Assembly (NCBI RefSeq): GCF_047511655.1
Contig: NC_133394.1
Location: forward strand, 57,258,501-57,322,500
DNA: 64,000 nt
Source: Castor canadensis
Lineage: Eukaryota; Chordata; Mammalia; Rodentia; Castoridae
Direction: 5' to 3'
Made by a program: the position numbers and the translations under genes. This document shows, piece after piece, positions 24,190 through 34,615 of the stretch. A model generated the notes under the pieces. That model was not told the origin of the DNA and ran no database searches. It saw nothing but the letters and a program-made list of their open reading frames with translations. How positions within the stretch are numbered: the first letter of the stretch is position 1; each line of letters opens with the position of its first letter.

Positions 24190-24590
24190 CAGGCCTCAGG
24201 GACTATGCTGAGCGTTGGGGTTATATTGTGAACACAATGCACATGTCACGGAGCTCTGGTCTAAGAGGAAAGACAAATTTTCAACTTGTCTGCTAAATAT
24301 ATAATTAAATTGTGCAAAGAAATACAGCGTGCCTGACAATAGTACAAATGAGGAAGAGATGATGTGCAAAGCTTCTGAAGTTAAGGAAGCTTTGGCCCAC
24401 TCAGGGAACTGATCAACCGCCATCATGGCTGCAGCACAGAAAAGGACTAGGATGTGGCTAGAAGGAGAGGCAAAGGCTAGATCACAGTGACCTGAGGTCA
24501 TGTCACAAAGTTGGGATTGATGCTGTGCACAATGGGAAGCAATTGAAGAGTTTTCATGTTTAAAAACAAAATGTCATTGGGACACACTGG
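24190..24590 (+). repeat. Ancient LINE-like remnant
   Basis: The sequence follows a familiar old pattern: 'ctatgctgagcgttggggtt', 'cacatgtcacggagctctggtc', 'aaagacaaat', and finally 'gggaagcaattgaagagtttt'. This order is seen in old mammalian LINE-type repeats (L2/CR1 group). Strongly diverged. Confidence 0.35.
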
Positions 24591-24752
24591 TGGCCATGTA
24601 TGCACTGGTTAAGTTAGAGTAGGTGTGACTTTCTCTAAGGGGTTAGGCGGATTCTGGAGGGCAGTGGAGGGCTCACCAGAAGCATACAAAGTAGGTCTGT
24701 CAGGACTTAGTGACTGGATATCTGGATATGAGAGTCGAGAAAAAGAGGTTTT

Positions 24753-24818
24753 GTTTGTTTGCTTTTTTTTGCAGTATTAGGGTTTGAACTCTAGCACTTG
24801 AGCAAATCTGCCAGCCCA
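24753..24818 (-). mobile_element. ID-like SINE fragment
   Basis: A T-run followed by 'gcagtattagggtttgaactc' and 'agcacttgagcaaatctgcc' is a diverged antisense ID half. Confidence 0.65.
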
Positions 24819-25204
24819 GGAAAAGGATTTTGGATGAGCATGCAGATTGCTGGTAATACCTTTGTTAGAGATAGGAAATGCTGGAAGAGGGAGAAGACTT
24901 GAAGATATCGTATGTTCTCTTTTGAAGTTGACTGAGTTACAGGATTATAAGGTATCAAAGTGGAATGAGCACTTATTTAAATGGGTCTGGTGCTTTAAAG
25001 TGAAGTCCAGGCTGCAGACAGTTAGCCATGATTGGTTAAAGATGACAGAGAGGCCATGGAGTGGTTGAGATCACGTAGAGGGAGAGAACATGGAATGAGG
25101 AAAGATGGCTGCCTGCCCATGGGACATCATAGATCCTACTGTGCCTAGGGATTGTCTTAGTCAGCAACCAGTGCCTGAGCATCTTAAAAAATTATGTATT
25201 CATT

Positions 25205-25428
25205 TACTTACTTACTTGTAGTACTAGGGATTAAACCCAGGGCCTCATGTTTGCTAGACAAGCACTGCACCACTTAAGTCAAGCTTTTTGAGTCCATTTG
25301 CTTTTAGTCTGTTTTTCAGGTAAGAGTCTTCAGTTAACTTTGCCAGAGCTGGGTCCACCATGATCCTCTTGCCTCCTCCTCCCAAGTAAGCTGGAACTAC
25401 AGGTATGCACCACCACAACCAGCCATCC
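25205..25428 (-). mobile_element. B1-ID composite SINE
   Basis: 'gtactagggattaaaccca' and 'gcaccacttaagtcaagc' (ID half) are followed by a B1-like half ending in 'ggaactacaggtatgcacc'. The central part is more diverged than in other copies. Confidence 0.8.
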
Positions 25429-25879
25429 TCAGCATAACTCAATCACACCCCTTCACCCTCAAAATAGACCAAGTTGGACAATAAATACATGGACTCAACA
25501 TTTAAAGTTTGAATATAGCAAACCCATAAAAAGAACCAAAAAGGAGGAAGTAAAGTAAGATAAAGTGGAGCTCCTGAAGCTAAGGGAGCAGAGTATTTCA
25601 AAAGATTTTACATGTGGAATTGCACAGATTCTCTCTTAGATTTTGTAATGATGGAACTATAAGGCAGTCAAAACCTTAGCTTGGGGAAGTACACTGAAAG
25701 AGGGGACCAAATATTAGTTCAGGAGTCCTGGCAGAGGTGGGGGTGTGGTGATCAGCTCTGGAGCAAGATAAGTGCCACTGGTATTGAAAAAGTAAAGACT
25801 ATTAAGAGTGTTCACATCAGCTAACTGGAATAATTCTCAACTTCTTCTACTTTCTCACTCAAGCCATGCAATTTCTTTA

Positions 25880-26113
25880 GCTGGCTTTTTTTTTTTTTTT
25901 GAAGGCACTAGGGTAAGAACTTAGGGCCTCATACTTGCAAGACTGGCACTCTACCATGTGAGCCACTCCACTATCCCTTTTTCATGTTGGATACTTTCAT
26001 GTTGGATCTCGAGAACTATGTGTCCAGGCTGGCTTCCAACTACGACCTTCCTGATCTCTGCCTCCCAAGTAGTGAGTAACTAGGATTAGAGGTGTGAACA
26101 ACTAGCACCTGGC
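25880..26113 (-). mobile_element. B1-ID composite SINE
   Basis: It starts with a T-run, continues through an ID half ('cttagggcctcatacttgc', 'ctaccatgtgagccactcc') and a B1 half ('gtccaggctggcttccaac', 'cctgatctctgcctcccaag'), and ends near 'agcacctggc'. Confidence 0.85.
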
Positions 26114-26154
26114 TATCTCTGGCTTTTTAAACTATTTTTCCCCTATCCTGAACA

Positions 26155-26395
26155 TCTTCTCAAGAGAAGGTTCTGGAATTCCCTTCTCCAGGGAGCCTTC
26201 CTTGACTCATGCATTACTCTGCAGCTGGATTACCTACCCCAGCCCAGGTCTCTCTGGTCTTGCTCCTTCACCAGTTTGTAAATCCTCCTTCCTGGACTTC
26301 AAACTCTATAAAGTTAGGAAATTTATCTTTGTATCCCTGGCCACCACAGATGGTACACGTAGTAGAAACTCAACAAGTGTTGAGTTACCTTAAAG
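26155..26395 (+). repeat. L2 LINE 3' fragment
   Basis: 'tccagggagccttccttgac', then 'ctggacttcaaactctataaagtt', then 'tatccctggccaccacagatgg', then 'agtagaaactcaacaagtg' follow the L2 3'-end order closely. Confidence 0.65.
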
Positions 26396-27279
26396 TATAG
26401 GAGTAAAGTTAGAATCATTTATTTTTATTGAGGTAACATTTATATATTTATAATGTTCAACTCACTGAATTTCAATAAATATAATTATATGTACCTACAA
26501 TGCTCATAAAATAATTTCTATCATCCTAGAAACTTCCCTGGCCCCCTTTCTGGTCAATCTCTACTCTTACAGGCATCACTTTTGTTTTCTATTGTTACAG
26601 ATTAGTTTTGCCTGTTGAACTTTGTGAAGATGCCACATGCTCTTCTATGTCATTTTTGTTGTTGTTCAGCATTGTTTGTGAAATTGATCCTTTCTGATGT
26701 GTATCCATAGTGCATTCCGTTTTATTTATTATTAGTGTATATCAGTTGAACACAAGGGTCTCACCATATTCCATACATGCTTATACATACATGCTTGATC
26801 AGATTAACACCTTTATTTCTCTTTATCTCATTTTATTGTGAGTAGCACTTTTTCGATGGGTATGCCACAATTTGTTTATACATTCTCCTGTTGATGTATA
26901 TTGGCCTGTTTTCTAGGGTGGGCTTTCATGACTAAAGTTCTTATGAATAATCATGCAGGAATCTTTTTTGTGAACATATGTTTTCATTCTTTGTCTACCA
27001 GGTCAATTGTGGGTCATAAGATGGAGGCATGTTTAACTCTATAACAAACTGCCAAATTGTTTTCCAAAGTGGTTTACCATTTTTACATTTCTACCAACAA
27101 TAAACAATTAGTCTGTGTCTGTGGAATTCCTTGTCTGGATTCAACCAATAGTAAATAAAAAATTGTGTCTACTGCACAAGTGAAGACTATTTTTTTTCTT
27201 GTCATTATTCTCTAAATAATATAGTATAAGAATTATTTATATCACACTTATGCTTTTCCATGTGTTATGAGTAGTCTAG

Positions 27280-27420
27280 AGATCAGGTGTATGAAAAATG
27301 TGCATAGGTTATATGCAAACGCCACCCCGTTTATACAAGGAACTTGAGCATTTGCAGATCTTGGTATCTGTGGAGGTCCTGAGACCAGTCCTCCAAGAAC
27401 ACTGAGAAAATGTATAAGAT
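27280..27420. mobile_element. Tigger1-like terminal fragment
   Basis: 'caaggaacttgagcatttgc', 'cttggtatctgtggaggtcc' and 'gagaccagtcctcc' are the hallmark end of Tigger1-type DNA transposons (the 'ggtatccgcgggggt' block, here decayed). It lies inside the ancient L1. Confidence 0.55.
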
Positions 27421-27744
27421 ATCCAATTGCTTCACTTCCTTGACACCCTCTAGTTGTTGGTCTTTCATAATTTAGGCATTCCAGTCAGTGTGAAATGATA
27501 TGTCTTTGTGGTTTCACCTCCATTTTCCTAACGGTCAAATGACATTGAGCAACTTTTTGTGAGATTATTGCTATTCATATATTCTTTGTGATGTGTTTTT
27601 TACCCATCTAAAAGTTTGATTCCTTGTCTGTTTTATATTTGTAACTATTTATACATTCTGAATATAAGTCCTTTGTCTGATTTGTGCATTTCAAGTATTT
27701 CCTCTCCGTTCATGTCTTCTTGTTTTGTGTTTTCATTTCCTTAG

Positions 27745-27878
27745 TTTTTTTGTTTGTTTGTCTTGGGTTTGGTTTTAGTTTCTTGAAACAGGGCCTCCAT
27801 GTGTATCACAGGCTAGCCTTGAACTTATGATCCTCCTGCCTCTATCTCCAAAGTGCTGGAGTTACAGACATGCTTTTC
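27745..27878 (-). mobile_element. B1-like SINE
   Basis: 'gaaacagggcctccatgtg', 'caggctagccttgaactta', 'atcctcctgcctc' and 'aaagtgctggagttacagac' are the antisense B1 monomer, without an ID half. Confidence 0.8.
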
Positions 27879-28134
27879 TGAGTAGTACTAATGAAAAGTT
27901 CTTAATTTTTATGATGTGCTGTGTACCCTTTTCTATATAATTCCTTTTGTTTCATCTCTGTGAACATAAGATCATAAAGATCTTTGCCTTAAAATCATAA
28001 CTGTATTTGCCTATGCTTTCTTCTAGAAGCTTCACAGTATTAGCTTTTATAGTTTGGTCTATAATCCATCTTGATGACATTGTATTTAGAGACTTTTTAA
28101 TAGTTTAGGAAGAGAATGGAATTATTCTTAAGAA

Positions 28135-29970
28135 AAAAATTGACCTTTGGAAAGAGTAGACCATTCTCTTGTAAAGAAAGTTCATTATCATTTTAAATAT
28201 TGTGTGGCCCTTACGTTGGAAAAATATAACTTATCTACATTAAGGGAGCATTTTATGCTTACAGATAAGCAACAGTCTGGATGCTCAGTCACTTTATTTT
28301 TAGGTTTTTCATAACAGTGGGAGAGTTTATTGAGATAGAAATGTAGCAAAGAATAGAGCTCCCAGAGCTGGGAGGGGTCCTAAGATAGGGAGTCCAGTGA
28401 CTGTTTTTGCTAAACTTTTTTTATTAGTTAAGACCCACTGAATTCACCTTGATTTTTAGGCCTAATTTTTAAGAACAATGCAATGGTTTAATCAGCTTGC
28501 TTCCTAAGACTGAGCATATAAATGACCATAGGTCTTTCTGAAATAACAAATGATATTATATATCTACATGGAGTAACAGGGTTGATAAACGCAATTTAAT
28601 AGTTGCTTTTAAGTTAGACTCTGTCCATAAATTAAAAATAAAAAACACTTTTGTGCTGTTTCTCTTAGGATCTCAACATAGATGAAATGACTATCTTTTA
28701 AACCAAAGACCTGCACAAAACTTTCTATGGTACTGTTGTGTAATGAACAGTTCAACCCAGATTAACTTTGAATGAATAAGGATTGCTCAGTGATGTATGC
28801 CCAGGATCCTTACTGTCACCATGAGCAAAAGGGAGCCTAAGATTTATAAAAATGCACCTGACAAATAGCACATTGTCATTAAGTGAAGAACCACTCATTA
28901 ATAAAACTACCCCGGGATCAAGTTCCCAGTATAGTTTTTGAAAATCTCATTCACTCAGAACCCACTTTGCAACTTGTAATAATTCATCTCTGGTGTGTGT
29001 AGCTGTTGTTCAGTAGAAAGTGCACAGTTCAAAATAGAAGGCATAACTCAGAATGGCTCTATTTAAAAATTATGAGACAATAAACTGCTATGAGTGTGTT
29101 TAATTTTTCTCTTTTTAGATCTTTAGCTTTTACAAGGCATACATCTGCATTTATTTTTCAATATAACTCACTGTTAAGCCTTTTCACCAGTTAGCACACC
29201 CTTTTCCCTCTTCCTGCATCTCTCTTTTCCTGCCCTTACTTCCTTCACTTCCAGACCCAAAGCACCCAAAGCCACACATGCAAACACACACTCACCTGTG
29301 CCCACAGAGAGAGGAAGTTAATGCAGCATGGAGCCTAATCCACACCACACTAATAAGGTTTTCTGTATAAAATTACAGTTTGAATAAGATGCAAAGGCAT
29401 GTTAAAAAGTAGAACTACACACCCGCTTAAAAGCATTTTTAATAAACATTTTGCTTGAGAAATACTTTACTATTCAGCATAAATCCACCATTGGCAGGAA
29501 GTATTTATTGCTTGACAAATCATACAGTGTAAAGCATTTCCAGGCCAGTGTGAGTCTTCTGAGTGCCTGATGGTTTTTCCTGCTGAGAATACAGGCAATG
29601 AGAGCTGGGAGAGGAGCAGTTTGTGTTACCAGACCCATAGCCCAGTACAAACCTTCATTTCCTGAATCATGTCCTCACAAGGCACAACAAAGGGACTCTA
29701 CATTGTATACATTTCAGTTAGAAAAAATAGATTTCTCACGCATTTAGTACCATGTAGAAAAAGTTTTAAAGTGGATCACAATGATCATGTGTCTGGTTTG
29801 TGTGTAAATCGTTTTCTTATTTACACTCATTACATTGTGAAAGGGCAAGCAAATTAATTACATGAGTGAGCCTAATATTCAGGTAAATCTCTTATTTCTG
29901 ATTTTGCCTAGGTTCCATATCACCTAGGAACTGTATTTCCTATTTCTGGTTACCAATATAGTCCTGTTTT
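28135..29970. other. Gene-free intergenic sequence
   Basis: About 1.8 kb with no gene and no repeat family I can name. AT-rich, short frames only. Confidence 0.5.
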
Positions 29971-29972
29971 GT

Positions 29973-30076
29973 GTTGTGTTGTGGTTTTTTGTTGTTTTTG
30001 TGGTGCTGGGAATGGAACCCTGGGCCTTGCACCTGCTGGGCAAGCTCAACCACTGAGTTCCATCCTAAGCTCCAAT
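29973..30076 (-). mobile_element. ID-like SINE
   Basis: A T/G-rich tail complement, then 'ggtgctgggaatggaacccc' type B-box complement and 'aagctcaaccactgagttcc' type A-box complement, form a classical rodent ID element in antisense. Confidence 0.75.
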
Positions 30077-30079
30077 ATT

Positions 30080-31130
30080 GTCCATGTTTTCTGTGTTTAA
30101 CAAGAGTTAGGGGGATTAGTAAGGGGAAGAACTCCTTTGTTTCTTTTATTAGGTCCCAGAAAACCAGAAGTGAATTCAAAGGTAAATTTGGAACCCTGAA
30201 TACATTATTTCAACCATTAGCTGCACATGGGCACAGTAGGCTCTAAACAGGAATGATATTTTCAAAGGTGGGGCTGTATTTGCGATCTGCCACACAAGTA
30301 GATTATATGTGAAATTCCCCTGTGATAGGCAAGGTAGAAGAAAGAGGTCCCTAGGAAGACTCATAAGTGCCAAACCTCAGGTGTGTGGTCTTTGATGTGA
30401 GAATTTGCTAATCCCAAAGGCATGATGGCATCCACTAGATGGGCTTAGCAAGCAAGACTAGGGAATGAGGGAAGGAAGGCCCCCAGAAGGCAATAAAAAT
30501 CAGTCCCACAAAATCTTAATATCAGAAATGAGATCCAGTAACACAAGTTTGTCATATTCTTCTTAAAAATTAGGAGAGGAATATTTAGGAGCACTGTGGT
30601 ATATTCTTTGATGTTTATATTTATCAGGTAGAGAACACAGACTCAGGCCACCCCAAGCAAAGATGGTAAAAAGGGACAGGAACCTCATCCCCATAGTTTC
30701 CAAAAGAAACTATGGTCTGGTGATGCCACTCTGGTTGAGCTTAGCAAGAGCAGGCTATCAGTTGGATGTCTAACATCCAACTAAAGCTATTCATACCATA
30801 GCTTTTCAGCTTTTTTAGTTGACTTCTCTTCTCCCTACCAAAGAACTTCCTCATTCTCTACTCTGTACACTTGAGTTCAACTCCTTGTTCTGCTGCTTGT
30901 CGGCCATAAAATTGTAGGCAAATTACTAAACCTGTACATCCCTGTACAAAGGTGAGATAAGGGAAAACTGAGATGACTGGAAAGTGAAATGGCCACAGTT
31001 CTAGGATGCACATTTTAATTCATATTTTAATACTTATGAAACCAGATTGCCTTTAACAATGGCTGTCTGGAGTGGGGGATGAGCTGTGTGGTGATTGTGA
31101 TGGCCTGTCCATGTGCGGACGTGTGCACCA
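30080..31130. other. Gene-free intergenic sequence
   Basis: No gene or repeat confidently recognised in this 1-kb stretch. Confidence 0.5.
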
Positions 31131-31504
31131 TCTCCATGTTTTTTTTTTTAATTTCCTTTATTCATATGTGCATACAATGATTGGGTCATTACTCCCCCCT
31201 TCCCCCCACCCCCTCCCTTTTCCCCTACTCCCTCCCTCTCGCTCCCACCCCCTCACTTCCAAGCAAACACTGTTTTGCCCTTATCTCTAATTTTGTTGCT
31301 AGTTGAGGTAAGGATAGCTGTATAGTTCCTTTGCATTGAAGACATCAAATGCTATCTTTTTTTGGGGGTTACCTACCTATCCTCATACCTCCCTTGTGTG
31401 CACTCGCCTTATCATGTAATCAAAGTTCTATCACCTTGTTGTGTATGGCCTTGATCTAAAGTCTGCATATGAGGGAGAACATACGATTTTTGGTCTCCAT
31501 GTTT
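31131..31504 (-). mobile_element. Short 5'-truncated L1 (3' UTR) with 11-bp target-site duplication
   Basis: 'tctccatgttt' occurs at 31,131-31,141 and 31,494-31,504. Between them lies antisense L1 3' UTR: a T-run, then 'cattcatatgtgcatacaatg', a C-rich tract, and finally the antisense of the ORF2 end ('cgatttttggtctc'). The 3' UTR is of the same type as the full-length L1 200 bp downstream, so both stem from the same subfamily, inserted in opposite orientations. Confidence 0.88.
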
Positions 31505-31737
31505 GACTCAGGGAACTATTTAAGAACTGTTTGAGGCAGGAAGACAGGTCTTGGATATTGTCTGAAAAACTTCTATAGACACTTTTTGGTAAGATCATGA
31601 ACATTCCAGCATCAAATCTTACAGAATAAATTTTGGAAGACATCCAGAAAACAATGGTGCAGTACTTTCTTCAGAATGGTTACATCTTCTCAGAATGGCT
31701 GCCCAGTGTCCTTGAAGAGCACAGGTGTGGAGGATTC

Positions 31738-31749
31738 CAAGATGGCGGC
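31738..31749 (+). promoter_or_regulatory. YY1 site at the L1 5' end
   Basis: CAAGATGGCGGC begins ten bases inside the element. In human L1 a YY1 site in the same place directs transcription to start at the first base. The position and near-perfect core suggest the same role here. Confidence 0.8.
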
Positions 31750-32162
31750 AAGAGGGAGGAAGCAGAAAGCAAGCCTCCTATAGTGAAATCTTGGAGAGAC
31801 GCTGGAGACACACTTTGCAGGCATAATCACTGAGAAGAGGCATAACTTTGACCCCTCCACACCTCCAGCTGGCGCAGAGAATCTCCACTTCACATAAAAC
31901 GGAGAAACCAGGAGGGCACCCAGGCCGCCAGTCGCCAGTGCCCAGAAGGCTTGGGAAGACTCGGACCAGGTGAGCTTTGTGGTACCACGGTACTCCCACA
32001 GACAAGCCTGGGCCCAAGCAGCATAGCTCCCTGGACAGACCAACCCCCACCCGGGGAAAAAAGAGAAACTGAGTAATAAGCAATAAGAGCAATAAAGACA
32101 CCCAGGAAAGAGGGTGGGTTGACTTGAGCACCAAAGATTGGGGGAAGGGAATCCTTCCCGGG

Positions 32163-32458
32163 ACTGTAAATAAACAAGCCAGGCAGGCAGGAGAGGCTCT
32201 GGCAGGAGCAGGGGTGGGGCGCATGCCCAGCAACCAGGAGTGGGAAAGCTGGTGAGAGTGGTGGAGGGAGGAAAACTCCACAGGAGAGGAGGGAAGACCC
32301 ACTTCTCACGTGAGCTGTAAACAAACATGGTGGCTGGCAGGAGCAGCAGCACTGCCCAGTAATCAGGAGCAGGAAAGCTTGTGAAAGTAGCGGTGGGAGG
32401 AAAACTGCACAGGAGAGGGGGGAAAACCCACCTCCCACATGAACTGTAAATAAACATG
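32163..32458 (+). repeat. Tandem units in the L1 5' UTR
   Basis: The motif 'ctgtaaataaacaag', or close variants, recurs at 32,165, 32,315 and 32,444. Between these marks, 'ggaggaaaact.cacaggaga' and 'cccagcaac/taatcaggag.' blocks repeat in the same order. This gives two diverged units of about 150 and 129 bp. The arrangement resembles the monomer-type promoters of mouse L1 but is short and degenerate. Confidence 0.8.
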
Positions 32459-33473
32459 CAGGCCTAAGAACGCCGGTGCAGTGTCACCTTTCCCAGTGCT
32501 TGGAAAGGGGAAAGCTTGTAGCAGAAGCTCCCGCACAGGAGAACTCTGAGTAATCAAAGCCTGCAGGGCCAGGTGAGTGCTAAGCTCACCCCAGAGATCT
32601 GCATAAATAATGCCTCCAGCAACAGCAGGCTGACAGCAGCGGGCAGGCAAGCCACAGCTGCAGATACCATTCTCAAAACTGTCTCCAGACTCTTTTTTTT
32701 CTTTGTCTCCTTACCTTTGATGAGAGAACAACCAAATTACACCTGTAAGCTGAAAAACTTACTGAAACTGTATTGCATTTGAACTTGGGACACTTGTTGG
32801 GTTTTTTCTTTGAGCGTATGTGTGTAGTTTTGTTTTACTTCATGCATCCCCTTTGATGAGACAACTACAGAACAACATCTGAGGCACCATCTCCAGGATT
32901 GGAGACTGAGACGGACACCCAAATTATTAAGACTGAAATTTCATTGCATTTGAACTTGGAGGTTGTTTGGTTTTTTAGTTTTTTTTAATTTTCTATTTTT
33001 TCATTTTATTTTAATACATTTTTATATAGAGATTTTTCTTTCATTTACTTACTTTTTATTTTTATTCTTATCTTTATTTTTTTTATTATTGATTTTCAAT
33101 CCTCTCTCTGTCTCTCTAATGTCTGTTCAGTTTACTGTCAATTAGTACACTAAAGCTCCCTGTTTATACCTTTGAAATCTTCTTGTCTGATACCCTGTTC
33201 TGTTTTCTTCTTCCAGTCTGTGTATTTGTTTTTCCCATTTCTTTAACTTCTTGCTTTCCATCTCAGCTCACCCTTCCATTTTAAATATTACCATTGTTAT
33301 TATTACAAGCTAGAAAATACTTAATTGCACACAGTACAGGGACAGTAACAACACCAAAGACAATGACAGGAAGACAGAAAAAACAGGGAAACCAGTTTCC
33401 CCACAGCAAACAATTAGTACAGGAACCAGAGGGGAATGAAGAAAACAGGCACTAAGATCCAGACTCCAACAAA

Positions 33474-34565
33474 ATGAAGATAAACTATGCCAAAGGACCC
33501 AACAAAGCCCAGAAGAATAATTTAAAAGAAGACATACTACAAGTACTCAATGAGAATTTCATAGAGATGATACTGGATAGGGTCAACAAAAATGTACAGG
33601 AGACACTCAAGAAATTCCAAGACAACAAAAATAGAGAATTTGAAAAAGCAAAAGAAGAAATAAAGGAAACCATAGAAGCACTGTATAAACACCAAAGTGA
33701 AAGAGAGAACACAATGAATAAATGGATAAATGAACTCAGGACAAAAATAGACAACAATAAAGAAGAAAACAGCCAGGATATGGAAAACCTCAGAAAAAAG
33801 AACGAAACAGAACTGCAAAACAAAACGGAAGGCCAATCCAGCAGAATAGAACAAACAGAAGACAGAATCTCAGAACTTGAAGATGAAATGGTAATTAAAG
33901 GAAAAACTGAAGAACTACTAATTAAACAACTCAAGACCTGTGAAAAGAAAATGCAAGAACTCACTGACTCCATCAAAAGACCAAACTTGAGAATCATGGG
34001 CATCGAAGAAGGAGAAGAGGTGCAAGCGAAGGGAATGCGTAATATATTCAACAAAATAATAACGGAAAATTTCCCAAATCTAGAGAAAGATATTCCCATA
34101 CAGATGCAAGAGGCCTCCAGGACACCAAACAGACCAGATCAAAATAGAACTACTCCACGACATATCATCATTAAAACAACAAGTTCAGAAACTAAGGAAA
34201 GAATATTGAAGGCTGTAAGAGAGAAAAAACAAGTAACATACAAAGGTAAACCCATCAAAATCACAGCAGACTTCTCAACAGAAACATTAAAAGCAAGAAG
34301 AGCGTGGGGTGAGATCTTCCGGGCACTGAATGAAAATAACTTCAACCCCAGGATACTCTACCCAGCAAAACTATCATTCAAAATAGATGGAGCAATAAAA
34401 GTCTTCCATGATAAGCAGAAACTAAAACAATATGTGACCACAAAGCCACCACTACAAAAGATTCTTCAAGGGATTCTGCACACAGAATGTGAAACCCAAC
34501 TTAACCATGAAAAGACAGGCAGCACCAAACCACAGGAAAAGAAAAAGCAAGACAGTAGAGAGTAA
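33474..34565 (+). CDS. L1 ORF1 protein (RNA-binding chaperone), intact
   Basis: The 363-residue frame is uninterrupted and of usual length (human ORF1p is 338). ORF1p is a trimeric RNA-binding protein that coats L1 RNA in the cytoplasmic ribonucleoprotein and has nucleic-acid chaperone activity. The N-terminal half (about residues 20-165) is rich in Lys, Glu, Asn and Gln with heptad-like Leu/Ile spacing, as expected for the trimerising coiled coil. The RRM begins at NLRIMGIEEG (171-180). The C-terminal domain includes PRHIIIK (228-234) and a Lys/Arg-rich loop around 241-265. Start ATG 33,474 is the first in the frame after the 5' UTR. ORF2 starts 50 bases downstream on the same RNA. An intact ORF1 in an element with a dead ORF2 is common because the frame is shorter. 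Confidence 0.95.
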   Translation: MKINYAKGPNKAQKNNLKEDILQVLNENFIEMILDRVNKNVQETLKKFQDNKNREFEKAKEEIKETIEALYKHQSERENTMNKWINELRTKIDNNKEENSQDMENLRKKNETELQNKTEGQSSRIEQTEDRISELEDEMVIKGKTEELLIKQLKTCEKKMQELTDSIKRPNLRIMGIEEGEEVQAKGMRNIFNKIITENFPNLEKDIPIQMQEASRTPNRPDQNRTTPRHIIIKTTSSETKERILKAVREKKQVTYKGKPIKITADFSTETLKARRAWGEIFRALNENNFNPRILYPAKLSFKIDGAIKVFHDKQKLKQYVTTKPPLQKILQGILHTECETQLNHEKTGSTKPQEKKKQDSRE

Positions 34566-34615
34566 CCTCAACTTAGGTACACACAATCAAACCTTCAAAC
34601 AACTAAGACAACTAA

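Larger units (their letters stand above)
26420..28130 (-). mobile_element. Ancient L1 3' portion, interrupted by younger repeats
   Basis: Antisense L1 text of an old mammalian subfamily. The 3' UTR-like part comes first, then ORF2-like text such as 'ggtttaccatttttacatttc' at 27,071 and 'aaatataagtcctttgtctg' type text at 27,660. It carries 'agtttggtctataatccatc' at its far end. It is interrupted by a Tigger-like piece at about 27,280-27,420 and a B1-like SINE at about 27,745-27,878. No frame survives. Confidence 0.7.

Noticed and set aside
31690-32457. Overlapping minus-strand frames of 255, 174 and 182 codons
   Set aside because: All are antisense to the L1 5' UTR. Their Ser/Pro/Phe-rich repetitive composition follows from the duplicated, purine-rich sense strand.
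33485-34099. 204-codon minus-strand frame rich in Ser, Leu and Phe
   Set aside because: It is the reverse shadow of the A-rich L1 ORF1 coiled-coil coding region.
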